Of a DNA stretch of 51,450 nt, positions 41,422 to 47,644 are shown one piece after another (the stretch's first letter is position 1; every line of letters begins with the position of its first letter). The notes under the pieces were generated by a model. That model made no database searches, was not told where the DNA came from, and worked only from the letters and a program-made list of their open reading frames with translations. The DNA lies in assembly GCA_004556965.1 (NCBI GenBank), contig SFFE01000012.1, positions 1 to 51,450 of the forward strand, read 5' to 3'. The translations under genes and the position numbers were made by a program. The DNA comes from Clostridiales bacterium (GTDB taxonomy: Bacteria; Bacillota; Clostridia; Oscillospirales; Oscillospiraceae).

Positions 41422-42789
41422 TCAACCGGCCAGTGCTACCATCGCTGCCGCGAATATTTCCGTGCAGCGCCGCAGGCTTTCCAGCGAGATAGATTCATCC
41501 GGCTCGTGCTCCACGCACGGCTCGCCGGGGAAGATCGGCCCGAACGCCACGGTGTTCGGCATGGACTTGGCGTACGTTCCGCCGCCGATGCACAGCAGTT
41601 CCGCCGGCTGACCGGTCTGCTGCTCGTAAACTTTTTGCAGTTTTTGGATCAGCGGTGCGTCCGGCGGCAGATAGAGCGCGTCCTCGAAGCGGAACGCCGT
41701 TTCTGCAAAGCCGCCTGCGGCCATCGCGGCGGACAGGGCGGGGTGGAAGTCCGCTTCGCCGAACGTCACCGGACAGCGGAGGTTGATGCAGAGCGTCACG
41801 GCGCCGTTTTCGGTGCACGCCGTGCCGAGATTTACAACCATGCTGCCGGATACAGCATCCTCCAGCGCAATGCCGAGCGCCTCGCCGTGTGTGCCGTGCG
41901 CAAAGTGCCGCCGGAGGAAGTCCACAAAGTGCGCGGAAGCTTCGTCCAAAGGCAGCCTGCAGAGAAACGCCGCCAGCCGCACGATCGCGTTGACGCCCTT
42001 TTCCGGCGTGCTGCCGTGCGCGCTCACGCCGTCGGCCTCGATCTGCAGTCCGCCGTCAACCGTCGTAATCCGGATTCCCGGCTCCGCCATGGTGCAGACG
42101 GCGGCGCGCTCGTTTTCCGGCCAGTTCAGAATGGCGCAGGCATTTGCGGGCACCATATTGAATGCGGCGCCGCCCTCGAAGCTGCGGATGCTGCGCGCGG
42201 TCTGCGGCAGGGAAGTGGTGTATTCCGCAACGGCGATGCCCTTTTCGCCGTTGATGATCGGGAAATTCCCGTCCGGCGTAAAGCCCATCACCGGCAGCTC
42301 CTGCCCGGACTGCACATAATGCTTGACGCATTTGCTTCCGGTCTCCTCGTTGATGCCGAACAGAATGCGGATGCGCCGCCTGAGCGGGACGCCGCACGCG
42401 CGGATGGCGCGCAGCGCATAGAGCGCGGCGATCATCGGCCCTTTATCGTCGATTGCGCCGCGGCCGTACAGTTTGCCGTCTGCGATCTCCGCGCCGTACG
42501 GCGGATGCGTCCAGCCGCCGCCCTCCGGCACCACGTCCAGATGCCCCAGCACGACGATCATCTCGTCGCCGCTGCCGTATTCGGCGTAGCCGCAGTAGCG
42601 GTCCACGTCCCGCGCGATGAAGCCGAGCCGCTCGCTCAGCGCCAGGCATTCGTCCAGACAATCCTGCGCGCCCTGACCGAAGACCGTGCCGTTTTCGCCG
42701 CGGTTTTCCACACTCCGAATGCGCAGCAGCGCCTGCAGCGCGGCGATTTCCTCTGCCATGTGCACCTGAATCTCTTCGTTCAGTTTCAT
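41422..42789 (-). CDS. pepV: M20 family dipeptidase, PepV-like
   Basis: 455 residues, size of PepV. Di-zinc cytosolic peptidase that cleaves dipeptides. Metal ligands are visible in order: VLGHLDVVPEG (His, Asp), GRGAIDDKGP (bridging Asp), GINEETGSK (catalytic Glu pair), TPDGNFP (Asp) and CVEHEPDES (His). The lid has SAHGSTPEKG. I use the ATG at 42789 because AGGTGG lies 6 nt upstream; the GTG at 42798 lies within that site. The integrative element begins about 60 bases upstream of the start. Confidence 0.92.
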   Translation of the reverse strand: MKLNEEIQVHMAEEIAALQALLRIRSVENRGENGTVFGQGAQDCLDECLALSERLGFIARDVDRYCGYAEYGSGDEMIVVLGHLDVVPEGGGWTHPPYGAEIADGKLYGRGAIDDKGPMIAALYALRAIRACGVPLRRRIRILFGINEETGSKCVKHYVQSGQELPVMGFTPDGNFPIINGEKGIAVAEYTTSLPQTARSIRSFEGGAAFNMVPANACAILNWPENERAAVCTMAEPGIRITTVDGGLQIEADGVSAHGSTPEKGVNAIVRLAAFLCRLPLDEASAHFVDFLRRHFAHGTHGEALGIALEDAVSGSMVVNLGTACTENGAVTLCINLRCPVTFGEADFHPALSAAMAAGGFAETAFRFEDALYLPPDAPLIQKLQKVYEQQTGQPAELLCIGGGTYAKSMPNTVAFGPIFPGEPCVEHEPDESISLESLRRCTEIFAAAMVALAG

Positions 42790-42850
42790 AGATTCCACCT
42801 GCCGGTTTCAGAATGCGTACTATTATAAATCATGAGTGGCGATTTTTAGA

Positions 42851-42911
42851 AAATAATCAAACTAAAAATAGTTAAAAGCCTTGCGACGCAAGGCTTTTTT
42901 CTTTTTGTGCA
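42851..42911 (+). repeat. Left boundary repeat, putative attL
   Basis: Shares the blocks AATCAAA, TTAAAAG, GCAAGG and TTTGTGCA, in the same order and spacing, with 47341-47401. Ungapped identity by eye is about 38 of 61, higher with one gap. It contains the hairpin AAAAGCCTTGC/GCAAGGCTTTT (42874-42898), which can also act as a terminator. Confidence 0.5.
42874..42905 (+). terminator. Hairpin with T tail at the left island edge
   Basis: AAAAGCCTTGC pairs with GCAAGGCTTTT around GAC, followed by TTCTTTTT. It could insulate the integrase from outside transcription. Confidence 0.7.
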
Positions 42912-42974
42912 GTTTTATTTATATGAATCAAGCCATAATTTTAATTTGATTTTTTACAAGAGGGGGTGTTTGCT

Positions 42975-43958
42975 ATGGCAGGTAAGAAAAAAGGAGTACA
43001 AAGGACAGCAACAAAAGAAGAAGTAAACAATCAATACTTAATAAATCCCTTTAATGAGTTCATAGCAGAAAAGAAAGCATTAGGCAGAGTAGAAGAAACA
43101 CTAAAGTCATATCAGACAACTTATAAAAAGTTTATGGAATACTTTGGAGATAGAGCAGAACAAACAGGTAATATCTACGGCGGTATGTTCATTGAATGGA
43201 CTAATGCCATGAGGGATGAGGGATTAAAGGCGGCAACAATCAATCATAATCTAAGCGATATGCGGGCATTTATGTATTGGTGTATGGACGAAAGTAGACA
43301 ATACATAGACCGCTTTAGAATTAAGCTGATAAAGGTACAAGAGGAAATGCCGAAAGACTACACCATTGAGGAAGTAAAGGCATTACTTAGAAAGCCAGAT
43401 AGAAAAGCAAAGTTTACGGAATGGCGCACATGGGCGATTTGTTGCTTTGTTGTCGGCACTGGTGCAAGATTGGGAACGCTGGTAGAAATACGAATGAAAG
43501 ATATTGACCTAAAGAATGGCAAGGTATTCTATCAGCACACAAAGAATAAGAAATTGCAGACCGCTAATCTTTCGCCGCAATTAGTAAAATCATTAAGTGA
43601 CTATATCAATATGTGGCGTATTGAGGGAGTAGAAGAAGATGATTTTCTATTCTGCAATATAAGCGGCGAACAACTTTCTAAAGCCTCTTTATCGCAAGGA
43701 TATAGACAGTATACCACAAGCAGGGGCGTTAATAAAACGAATATCCACGGCTTGCGTCATACATTTGCAAGAGAATGGTTTTTGAATGGCGGCGATGTGG
43801 TACAGTTATCAAAGATATTAGGACACTCTACACTTGCTATGAGTGAACACTATATGAACATCTACGCAGACATGGCAAAGGATAGATTTGTGCAATACAA
43901 CCCGCTCGACAATATCACAAGGAACGGCGCAAGAAAGACAGTCAGGCGCAAGGACTAA
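42975..43958 (+). CDS. int: Tyrosine recombinase (integrase)
   Basis: 327 residues. N-terminal SAM-like core-binding domain (about 25-110: NPFNEFIAEKKALGRVEETLKSY), then the catalytic domain with Arg in VGTGARLGTLVEIR, a lysine-bearing beta-hairpin (YQHTKNKKLQTANL), HGLRHTFAREW (H-R) and LGHSTLAMSEHYM with the nucleophilic Tyr. No arm-binding AP2 domain is evident at the N-terminus, only a basic head. ATG at 42975 behind AGGGGG; GTG at 42966 lies in the site. The size and domain order match integrases of small clostridial elements. Confidence 0.93.
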   Translation: MAGKKKGVQRTATKEEVNNQYLINPFNEFIAEKKALGRVEETLKSYQTTYKKFMEYFGDRAEQTGNIYGGMFIEWTNAMRDEGLKAATINHNLSDMRAFMYWCMDESRQYIDRFRIKLIKVQEEMPKDYTIEEVKALLRKPDRKAKFTEWRTWAICCFVVGTGARLGTLVEIRMKDIDLKNGKVFYQHTKNKKLQTANLSPQLVKSLSDYINMWRIEGVEEDDFLFCNISGEQLSKASLSQGYRQYTTSRGVNKTNIHGLRHTFAREWFLNGGDVVQLSKILGHSTLAMSEHYMNIYADMAKDRFVQYNPLDNITRNGARKTVRRKD

Positions 43959-43974
43959 GAAAGGCGGGGCGGGT

Positions 43975-44091
43975 ATGTGTGATTATGATTTGCCGCTTGC
44001 CCTGGTATTTGAGGAAATACTAACAGACAAGCCGAAAGAGCAAGCGGCGCAAGAGCAGGATAACGGCAAAGGGGAGCGGCAGGAAAAATAG
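43975..44091 (+). CDS. 38-residue acidic small protein behind the integrase
   Basis: MCDYDLPLALVFEEILTDKP then a Glu/Gln/Lys-rich tail. It begins 16 nt after the integrase stop with GGCGGGGCGGG just upstream, so it is likely co-transcribed. Position and size recall excisionase-type or regulatory peptides of small elements, but it lacks the helix-turn-helix of typical Xis. Its last codons lie in the terminator stem. Function unknown. Confidence 0.45.
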   Translation: MCDYDLPLALVFEEILTDKPKEQAAQEQDNGKGERQEK

Positions 44092-44107
44092 CCGCTCCCC
44101 TCTTTTT
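44071..44107 (+). terminator. Terminator of the integrase operon
   Basis: GGGGAGCGGC (44071-44080) pairs with GCCGCTCCCC (44091-44100), then TCTTTTTC. The stem begins inside the end of the 38-residue ORF. Confidence 0.9.
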
Positions 44108-44374
44108 CTATGTCCGCTTGTATTTGCTTGCTAAAATGCGTTCTAAGCGGTTTTTGTGTTCGGGTATAGTTAGGGATACCAGAAAGCCACTAAAATCGCT
44201 CTACAGGCGTTCTACAGCGTTACAGAGCTATTCCCGCTCCGCCGTTGTATTGTGCCGCCGCCTGTGGCGTCCTCTTGCCCTCTTTCCCGTCGCCCTCTGC
44301 AAATGGAAAAAGGGGACAGCTTCCAAAGGTTGCCGCCGCCCTCTCCCTCTCCCGCTCCCGCTCGGCGTGGCGAT
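44108..44374. other. Gene-free stretch with pyrimidine-rich tract
   Basis: 267 bases between the integrase terminator and the next minus-strand gene. I find no ORF with a ribosome site. The second half (about 44265-44365) is strongly C/T-rich with repeated CCGCC and CTCCC, unlike the AT-rich rest of the element. The small ORF at 44118-44378 that spans it lacks a start site and looks accidental. Confidence 0.5.
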
Positions 44375-44701
44375 TTAAGACCGCCGCCGCTTCCTTGCCT
44401 TGAGTTCGGCTAAGATGTCCTCTGTAACAGACGATTTTTTAGTTGTGCCTTTCGGCGCAAGGTCGGGGAAGTATTTTCTTGTAAATGCGTTGCGCTGTTC
44501 AATAAAGGTGCGTTTCCGCATAATGGGGTTGCCGTCCTTGTCTGTCTTGTCAGTTGGTATTTTGCCCTCTAAAATATCAATAAGCCAATCTTCATCCTCT
44601 TCACCTTGCCGCTTGATGTATTCAAAGATAAGCGGCAAAGTGATTTCCTTAATATCTGTTACATCTTCCATTCTTTCAGGGGATTTAATTTCTTCTGCCA
44701 T
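44375..44701 (-). CDS. Uncharacterised 108-residue charged protein
   Basis: Starts MAEEIKSPERMEDVTDIKE and ends in a basic KARKRRRS. The middle (FEYIKRQGEEDEDWLIDILEGK) is acidic and helical; RTFIEQRNAFTRKYFPDL follows. No membrane segment or known motif. GGCGGCG lies before the ATG. It reads away from the zinc-ribbon gene's terminator on the same strand. I assign no role; a DNA-binding element protein is one possibility given the basic tail. Confidence 0.6.
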   Translation of the reverse strand: MAEEIKSPERMEDVTDIKEITLPLIFEYIKRQGEEDEDWLIDILEGKIPTDKTDKDGNPIMRKRTFIEQRNAFTRKYFPDLAPKGTTKKSSVTEDILAELKARKRRRS

Positions 44702-44768
44702 TGTTGCGCCGCCTTTCTTTATGTATTGGTATCTTTATGATAAAGGCTTGATTTGTATTTGTCAATAG

Positions 44769-44800
44769 AAAAGCGGCTTGCAAACTGTGCAAGCCGCTTT
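44769..44800 (-). terminator. Terminator of the zinc-ribbon gene
   Basis: AAAGCGGCTTGCA and TGCAAGCCGCTTT form a 13-bp stem; on the minus strand it ends in TTTTCTATT. It is four bases from the stop at 44804. Confidence 0.85.
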
Positions 44801-44803
44801 GTT

Positions 44804-45304
44804 TTAATCCGCTAAATATGCGGGATTCATACCAGTAAATGTTCCAGCACTATCAATTTTACCAACTACCGTAATTTTATCTCCCTTTTTAATAGTAGCT
44901 AACTCATCTGTATCAAGGTAAACTGTAATCCAGTTATAATCATCTGGGTTGACACCAAGGCTAACATTGCTGTTTCCCATATCAAGTACATAACCTGTTA
45001 CAATATAACAATTTCCAACAAATTCTTTCTCTGCCGCCGCCGGGCTTGAATTACCTAAGCTAATGATTTCTTGCAATTCAATAGACCTTGCTTCTTCCAA
45101 AAGGCTTTCCTTGCTCGGAACCGGACGCACAAAAAGTGCAATAATGGCAACAATGATTATAACTGGAATCCATAAAGACGCACGCTTATAAATAGGTTTA
45201 TTGTTCTTTGCTCCACAATGGGGACAAGCCTTTGCACTCTTTGCCATTTCTTTTCCGCAGGCTTTGCACGGCTTAAGATTTTTGTTTGTTACTTGCTGTT
45301 CCAT
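44804..45304 (-). CDS. Zinc-ribbon, membrane-anchored OB-fold protein
   Basis: 166 residues. N-terminal zinc ribbon (CKACGKEMAKSAKACPHCG), one membrane span (LWIPVIIIVAIIALFV, about 48-63), then an extracytoplasmic domain with FVGNCYIVTGYVLDMGNSN and KKGDKITVVGKID, which looks like a tRNA_anti-like OB fold. Proteins of this layout are common in phage and integrative elements; role unknown. AAGGAGG precedes the ATG. Promoter at 45356-45384 with an operator-like palindrome. Confidence 0.78.
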   Translation of the reverse strand: MEQQVTNKNLKPCKACGKEMAKSAKACPHCGAKNNKPIYKRASLWIPVIIIVAIIALFVRPVPSKESLLEEARSIELQEIISLGNSSPAAAEKEFVGNCYIVTGYVLDMGNSNVSLGVNPDDYNWITVYLDTDELATIKKGDKITVVGKIDSAGTFTGMNPAYLAD

Positions 45305-45355
45305 TCTTATGCCTCCTTATTTTCTTGCGCTGGATAGCTCAAATGTCGCAAGGAA

Positions 45356-45384
45356 ATAATAACACAGAAAATGACCACTGTCAA
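45356..45384 (-). promoter_or_regulatory. Promoter of the zinc-ribbon gene
   Basis: Minus strand TTGACA (45384-45379), 17-nt spacer, TATTAT (45361-45356). Confidence 0.7.
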
Positions 45385-45399
45385 CGTCGCAACGACGTT
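45383..45399. promoter_or_regulatory. Operator-like palindrome at the -35 box
   Basis: AACGTCG-CAA-CGACGTT, a 7-bp perfect inverted repeat touching the -35 box of the minus promoter. A likely site for the adjacent XRE regulator (inference). Confidence 0.5.
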
Positions 45400-45433
45400 T
45401 CAGGCGAGTTTATTATCTACTCTATTGCCTCTA

Positions 45434-45447
45434 CACTATACATAGTG
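45434..45447. promoter_or_regulatory. Palindrome just before the XRE gene
   Basis: CACTAT-AC-ATAGTG lies 10 nt ahead of the XRE start and abuts its ribosome site (GAGGTG). Candidate autoregulatory operator or -10 region. Confidence 0.45.
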
Positions 45448-45457
45448 AGGTGATAGC

Positions 45458-45685
45458 ATGAAAGAGGAATATAGGGAACAGTATAGAAAGTTTGGATTAA
45501 ATGTTGTGTATTATAGAAAGGCGTTAAGAATAACACAGCTACAACTAGCAGAGTTATTAGATATACAAAGAAGTCATATAAGTGCGATAGAGTTAGGTAA
45601 TGTTGGTATATCTTTTGACCTTATCTTTAAGATGTGTGAGGTATTTAAGATAAAGCCTAAAGACTTATTTGACTTTAGGGACTAA
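45458..45685 (+). CDS. XRE family transcriptional regulator
   Basis: 75 residues, one Cro/C1-type helix-turn-helix: LNVVYYRKALRITQLQLAELLDIQRSHISAIELG contains the QLAELL and RSHISAIE helices, then FDLIFKMCEVFKIKPKDLF. Small stand-alone repressors like this control integrase or maintenance genes in integrative elements. Divergent from the zinc-ribbon gene; two palindromes lie in the shared 153-nt region. GAGGTG precedes the ATG. Confidence 0.9.
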   Translation: MKEEYREQYRKFGLNVVYYRKALRITQLQLAELLDIQRSHISAIELGNVGISFDLIFKMCEVFKIKPKDLFDFRD

Positions 45686-45723
45686 GAAAGCAATAGTCCG
45701 TAAAGGTATACCTTAACGAACAC

Positions 45724-45755
45724 AAGAAAACGGCAAGAAAAGCCCTTGTTTTCTT
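45724..45755 (+). terminator. Possible terminator after the XRE gene
   Basis: AAGAAAACGGC pairs with GCC(CTT)GTTTTCTT with a bulge, followed by ATTCG. A/T-rich and without a strong T run. Confidence 0.4.
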
Positions 45756-45787
45756 ATTCGTATAAGTCCAAAAATAATTTACGAATG

Positions 45788-45830
45788 TTCGCAAATTATG
45801 CTTGACTTTTGCGAATAACAATGGTACAAT
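45788..45830 (+). promoter_or_regulatory. Serine recombinase promoter with inverted repeat over the -35 box
   Basis: TTGACT (45802-45807), 17-nt spacer, TACAAT (45825-45830). The perfect inverted repeat TTCGCAAA (45788-45795) and TTTGCGAA (45808-45815), 12 nt apart, brackets the -35 box, so a repressor or the recombinase itself could occlude it. Confidence 0.65.
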
Positions 45831-45862
45831 AAAGACACAAAGAAAACAAGGGGGATTAAGAA

Positions 45863-46459
45863 ATGGAAAACCGCATTTACGGATATGCAAGAGTAAGCAC
45901 AAAGGAACAATGTCTTGACAGACAGTTAATTGCACTTAGAGAACAAGGCATAGAAGAAAGAAATATTATTGTAGATAAGGAAAGCGGAAAAGACTTAGAG
46001 CGGAAAGGGTATCAAGCACTTATCAATACAATGTTGCGGCGTGGCGATACTCTGATTATTAAATCCCTTGATAGGTTGAGCCGCAACAAGTGCGATATTA
46101 AAAAAGAGTTAGAACGCTTTAAGGAAAACGGCATTAGGTTGAAAGTCATTGACTTACCCACAACTATGATTGACTTTCCAGACGGACAAGAATGGGTCAT
46201 GGAAATGGTAAATAATATCTTGATTGAGGTATTAGGAACGATTGCAGAGCAAGAGCGCAACAGCATTAAGCAAAGACAGGCAGAGGGAATAGCCGCCGCC
46301 AAAGAGAAAGGCGCAGAGTTAGGCAGACCGAAAGCACAAAAGCCTGAAAATTGGGATAGCGTAATTGCAGAAATGAAAGCGGGAAATATTACAGCTACAA
46401 AGGCAATGGAAATGCTGAATATGAAGCGTACAACTTTCTATAAACTGCTGAATAGCTGA
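45863..46459 (+). CDS. Serine recombinase, resolvase/invertase type
   Basis: 198 residues. N-terminal catalytic domain with YARVSTKEQCLDRQ (nucleophilic Ser), IIKSLDRLSRN, and the long E helix (NNILIEVLGTIAEQERNSIKQRQAEGIAAAKEKG), then a C-terminal Hin-type helix-turn-helix (KAGNITATKAMEMLNMKRTTFYKLL). It inverts or resolves DNA between short sites. Having both this and a tyrosine integrase in one small element suggests multimer resolution or a switch rather than integration. AGGGGG lies before the ATG. Confidence 0.93.
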   Translation: MENRIYGYARVSTKEQCLDRQLIALREQGIEERNIIVDKESGKDLERKGYQALINTMLRRGDTLIIKSLDRLSRNKCDIKKELERFKENGIRLKVIDLPTTMIDFPDGQEWVMEMVNNILIEVLGTIAEQERNSIKQRQAEGIAAAKEKGAELGRPKAQKPENWDSVIAEMKAGNITATKAMEMLNMKRTTFYKLLNS

Positions 46460-46501
46460 TAGACATATAATGATTTTAGGTACACTAAAATTAATAAATG
46501 A

Positions 46502-46572
46502 GGCAAGCGTGCTGGCCGAAAAACTCCTAATAGAAAAAGTATATTAGGGATATTTCGGCCAACACGCTTGCC
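46502..46572. repeat. Long three-tier hairpin after the serine recombinase gene
   Basis: Nested stems: GGCAAGCGTG/CACGCTTGCC (10 bp, 46502-46511 with 46563-46572), TGGCCGAA/TTCGGCCA (8 bp, 46513-46520 with 46554-46561), CCTAATA/TATTAGG (7 bp, 46526-46532 with 46542-46548). They are separated by a single C/A mismatch and by a 5-by-5 internal loop (aaact and gatat). It may work as a terminator (tail TTTATTGTTATTT), but it is longer and more ordered than needed. Confidence 0.9.
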
Positions 46573-47005
46573 TTTATTGTTATTTATGCGGGTACAATTT
46601 CCTTTAAGGCTGTGACAGTAAGGACACAATACCGCCACAAGTAAACCGCAGCCGCCGTAAACGGTCGTTTCCACCGTTTTCCCGTTGCGGTCGGGAAGTC
46701 AATCTGAAAAAGCCACAAGCGGAAAAGCAAAGGGAAATATCCCAAAACTATCCCCCTCCCCGCCGCCGCTCCAGCGTCTTTCCTTGCATGGTGTAGGCCA
46801 TGACAGCGACAGACAAGAACAGCTTGCCACATTGGAGGCCGTGAGGGTGTCAGTATTGCCGCTTCACTTGTTCGCTACAAATGCAGAAAATGGGTTTGCA
46901 AACTGCGACAGAAACAACTTGAAAAGTGACAGTAAATGCAATAGATTTACAATGCAAGTATAGAGTATGCTAAAGGCTATTGATTGCCTTAATAGTTCTC
47001 AATGT
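46573..47005. other. Gene-free stretch in the island
   Basis: About 430 bases with no supported gene. Two overlapping minus-strand frames (46438-46674 and 46584-46832) lack ribosome sites; one contains a CPYCHSLK-like piece, so this may be a decayed gene. A patch near 46745-46790 is CCGCCGCC-rich like 44265-44365. Confidence 0.45.
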
Positions 47006-47034
47006 TTGCTGTAAAAATATTTTTATAGTATAAT
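47006..47034 (+). promoter_or_regulatory. Promoter of the 73-residue ORF
   Basis: TTGCTG (47006-47011), 17-nt spacer, TATAAT (47029-47034), 26 nt before the start. Confidence 0.6.
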
Positions 47035-47059
47035 AAAAGAAAAAGGAGGCAATAGAACT

Positions 47060-47281
47060 ATGACGCTTGCCAATAGTATACAGCTATATAACCTAATGAA
47101 AAAGAGTGGTAAAGGGGAACAAGAAATAGCGCAACAAATGTATATGATACAGAAAGAAATTGCGCTAAAAGAGTTCGGTTTGGATATAAAAACCGATGGA
47201 TTGTTAGAAGAAATAGCAAAAGCAATAGGAAAAGGGCTTGCAAAAGGCATAACAATCCCATTAAAATATAGAAAACGATAA
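47060..47281 (+). CDS. Unknown 73-residue island protein
   Basis: Starts MTLANSIQLYNLMKKSGKGE. Mostly helical; a C-terminal GKGLAKGITIPLKYRKR is basic. No known domain or membrane segment. GGAGG lies 9 nt before the ATG and a good promoter precedes it, so it is probably expressed. AT-rich codons like the rest of the element. It sits at the right edge of the island opposite the integrase. Confidence 0.6.
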   Translation: MTLANSIQLYNLMKKSGKGEQEIAQQMYMIQKEIALKEFGLDIKTDGLLEEIAKAIGKGLAKGITIPLKYRKR

Positions 47282-47287
47282 GAAAAC

Positions 47288-47363
47288 AAGATTTTTTTCG
47301 TTTGATTTTGCCAAAAATGCAAAACTTCATTACATTTTCAAAAAAATCAAATGAAAAAATCTT
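47288..47363. repeat. Imperfect 21-bp inverted repeat at the right island edge
   Basis: AAGATTTTTTTCGTTTGATTTT (47288-47309, cut here to its ends AAGATTTT and TTTGATTTT) and 47342-47363 (AAAATCAAATG ... AAATCTT) pair with one bulge and one G-T, around a 32-nt loop. It overlaps the putative attR and may also end transcription of the 73-residue ORF. Confidence 0.6.
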
Positions 47364-47401
47364 AAAAGTCCTTTATTTGCAAGGGTTTTAGCGTTTGTGC
47401 A
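47341..47401 (+). repeat. Right boundary repeat, putative attR
   Basis: Partner of 42851-42911, sharing AATCAAA, TTAAAAG, GCAAGG and TTTGTGCA in order. After it, base composition returns gradually to that of the chromosome by about 47560. The remaining 47402-47530 holds only a small CCGCA/TGCGG hairpin (47453-47466) and no gene. Confidence 0.5.
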
Positions 47402-47530
47402 AAACAGAGAATTATATGGTACGATTATAAATCAAATTTTGCAAATTGCAATCCGCAGTTTTGCGGGAACCAAACGGCGGATAAAACCGTCAGAATCATC
47501 AGTGCTGCACAGGGCGCCGGGAAATACTTC

Positions 47531-47559
47531 TTGACATCCCTATACTGCGGCGGTAAAAT
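47531..47559 (+). promoter_or_regulatory. Promoter of glmS
   Basis: TTGACA (47531-47536), 17-nt spacer, TAAAAT (47554-47559). The resulting leader is only about 80 nt, with one GCGCGGC/GCCGCGC hairpin (47592-47608), too short for a glmS ribozyme. Confidence 0.7.
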
Positions 47560-47644
47560 TTAAACATTATGGTTTTGCAACAGGTCTACAGGCGCGGCAC
47601 GGCCGCGCAGACTCTCGGTTATCATGTGAATAAGGAGAAAAAAT

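Larger units (their letters stand above)
42851..47401. mobile_element. Small AT-rich integrative element between pepV and glmS
   Basis: The DNA from about 42840 to 47560 is markedly AT-richer than both flanks and uses A/T-ending codons. It carries a tyrosine integrase at the left end, an XRE regulator, a serine recombinase and several small unknown genes. Similar 61-nt sequences at 42851-42911 and 47341-47401 bracket it and are my working attL/attR. It has no relaxase, conjugation, replication or capsid gene, so it could only move by integrase alone or with help from another element. Boundaries are approximate; the true crossover may lie some tens of bases away. Confidence 0.7.

Noticed and set aside
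46502..46572. Integron attC site
   Set aside because: The hairpin has a mismatch and internal loop, but no GTTRRRY-type core and no integron integrase; the element's integrase is of the phage type.
46584..46832. Minus-strand ORF of 82 residues in the island
   Set aside because: No ribosome site, mixed composition, overlaps another frame of equal quality. At most a decayed gene.
47480..47644. glmS ribozyme upstream of glmS
   Set aside because: A GGCGCC occurs at about 47513, but upstream of the promoter at 47531-47559. The remaining leader of about 80 nt is too short for the ribozyme core.
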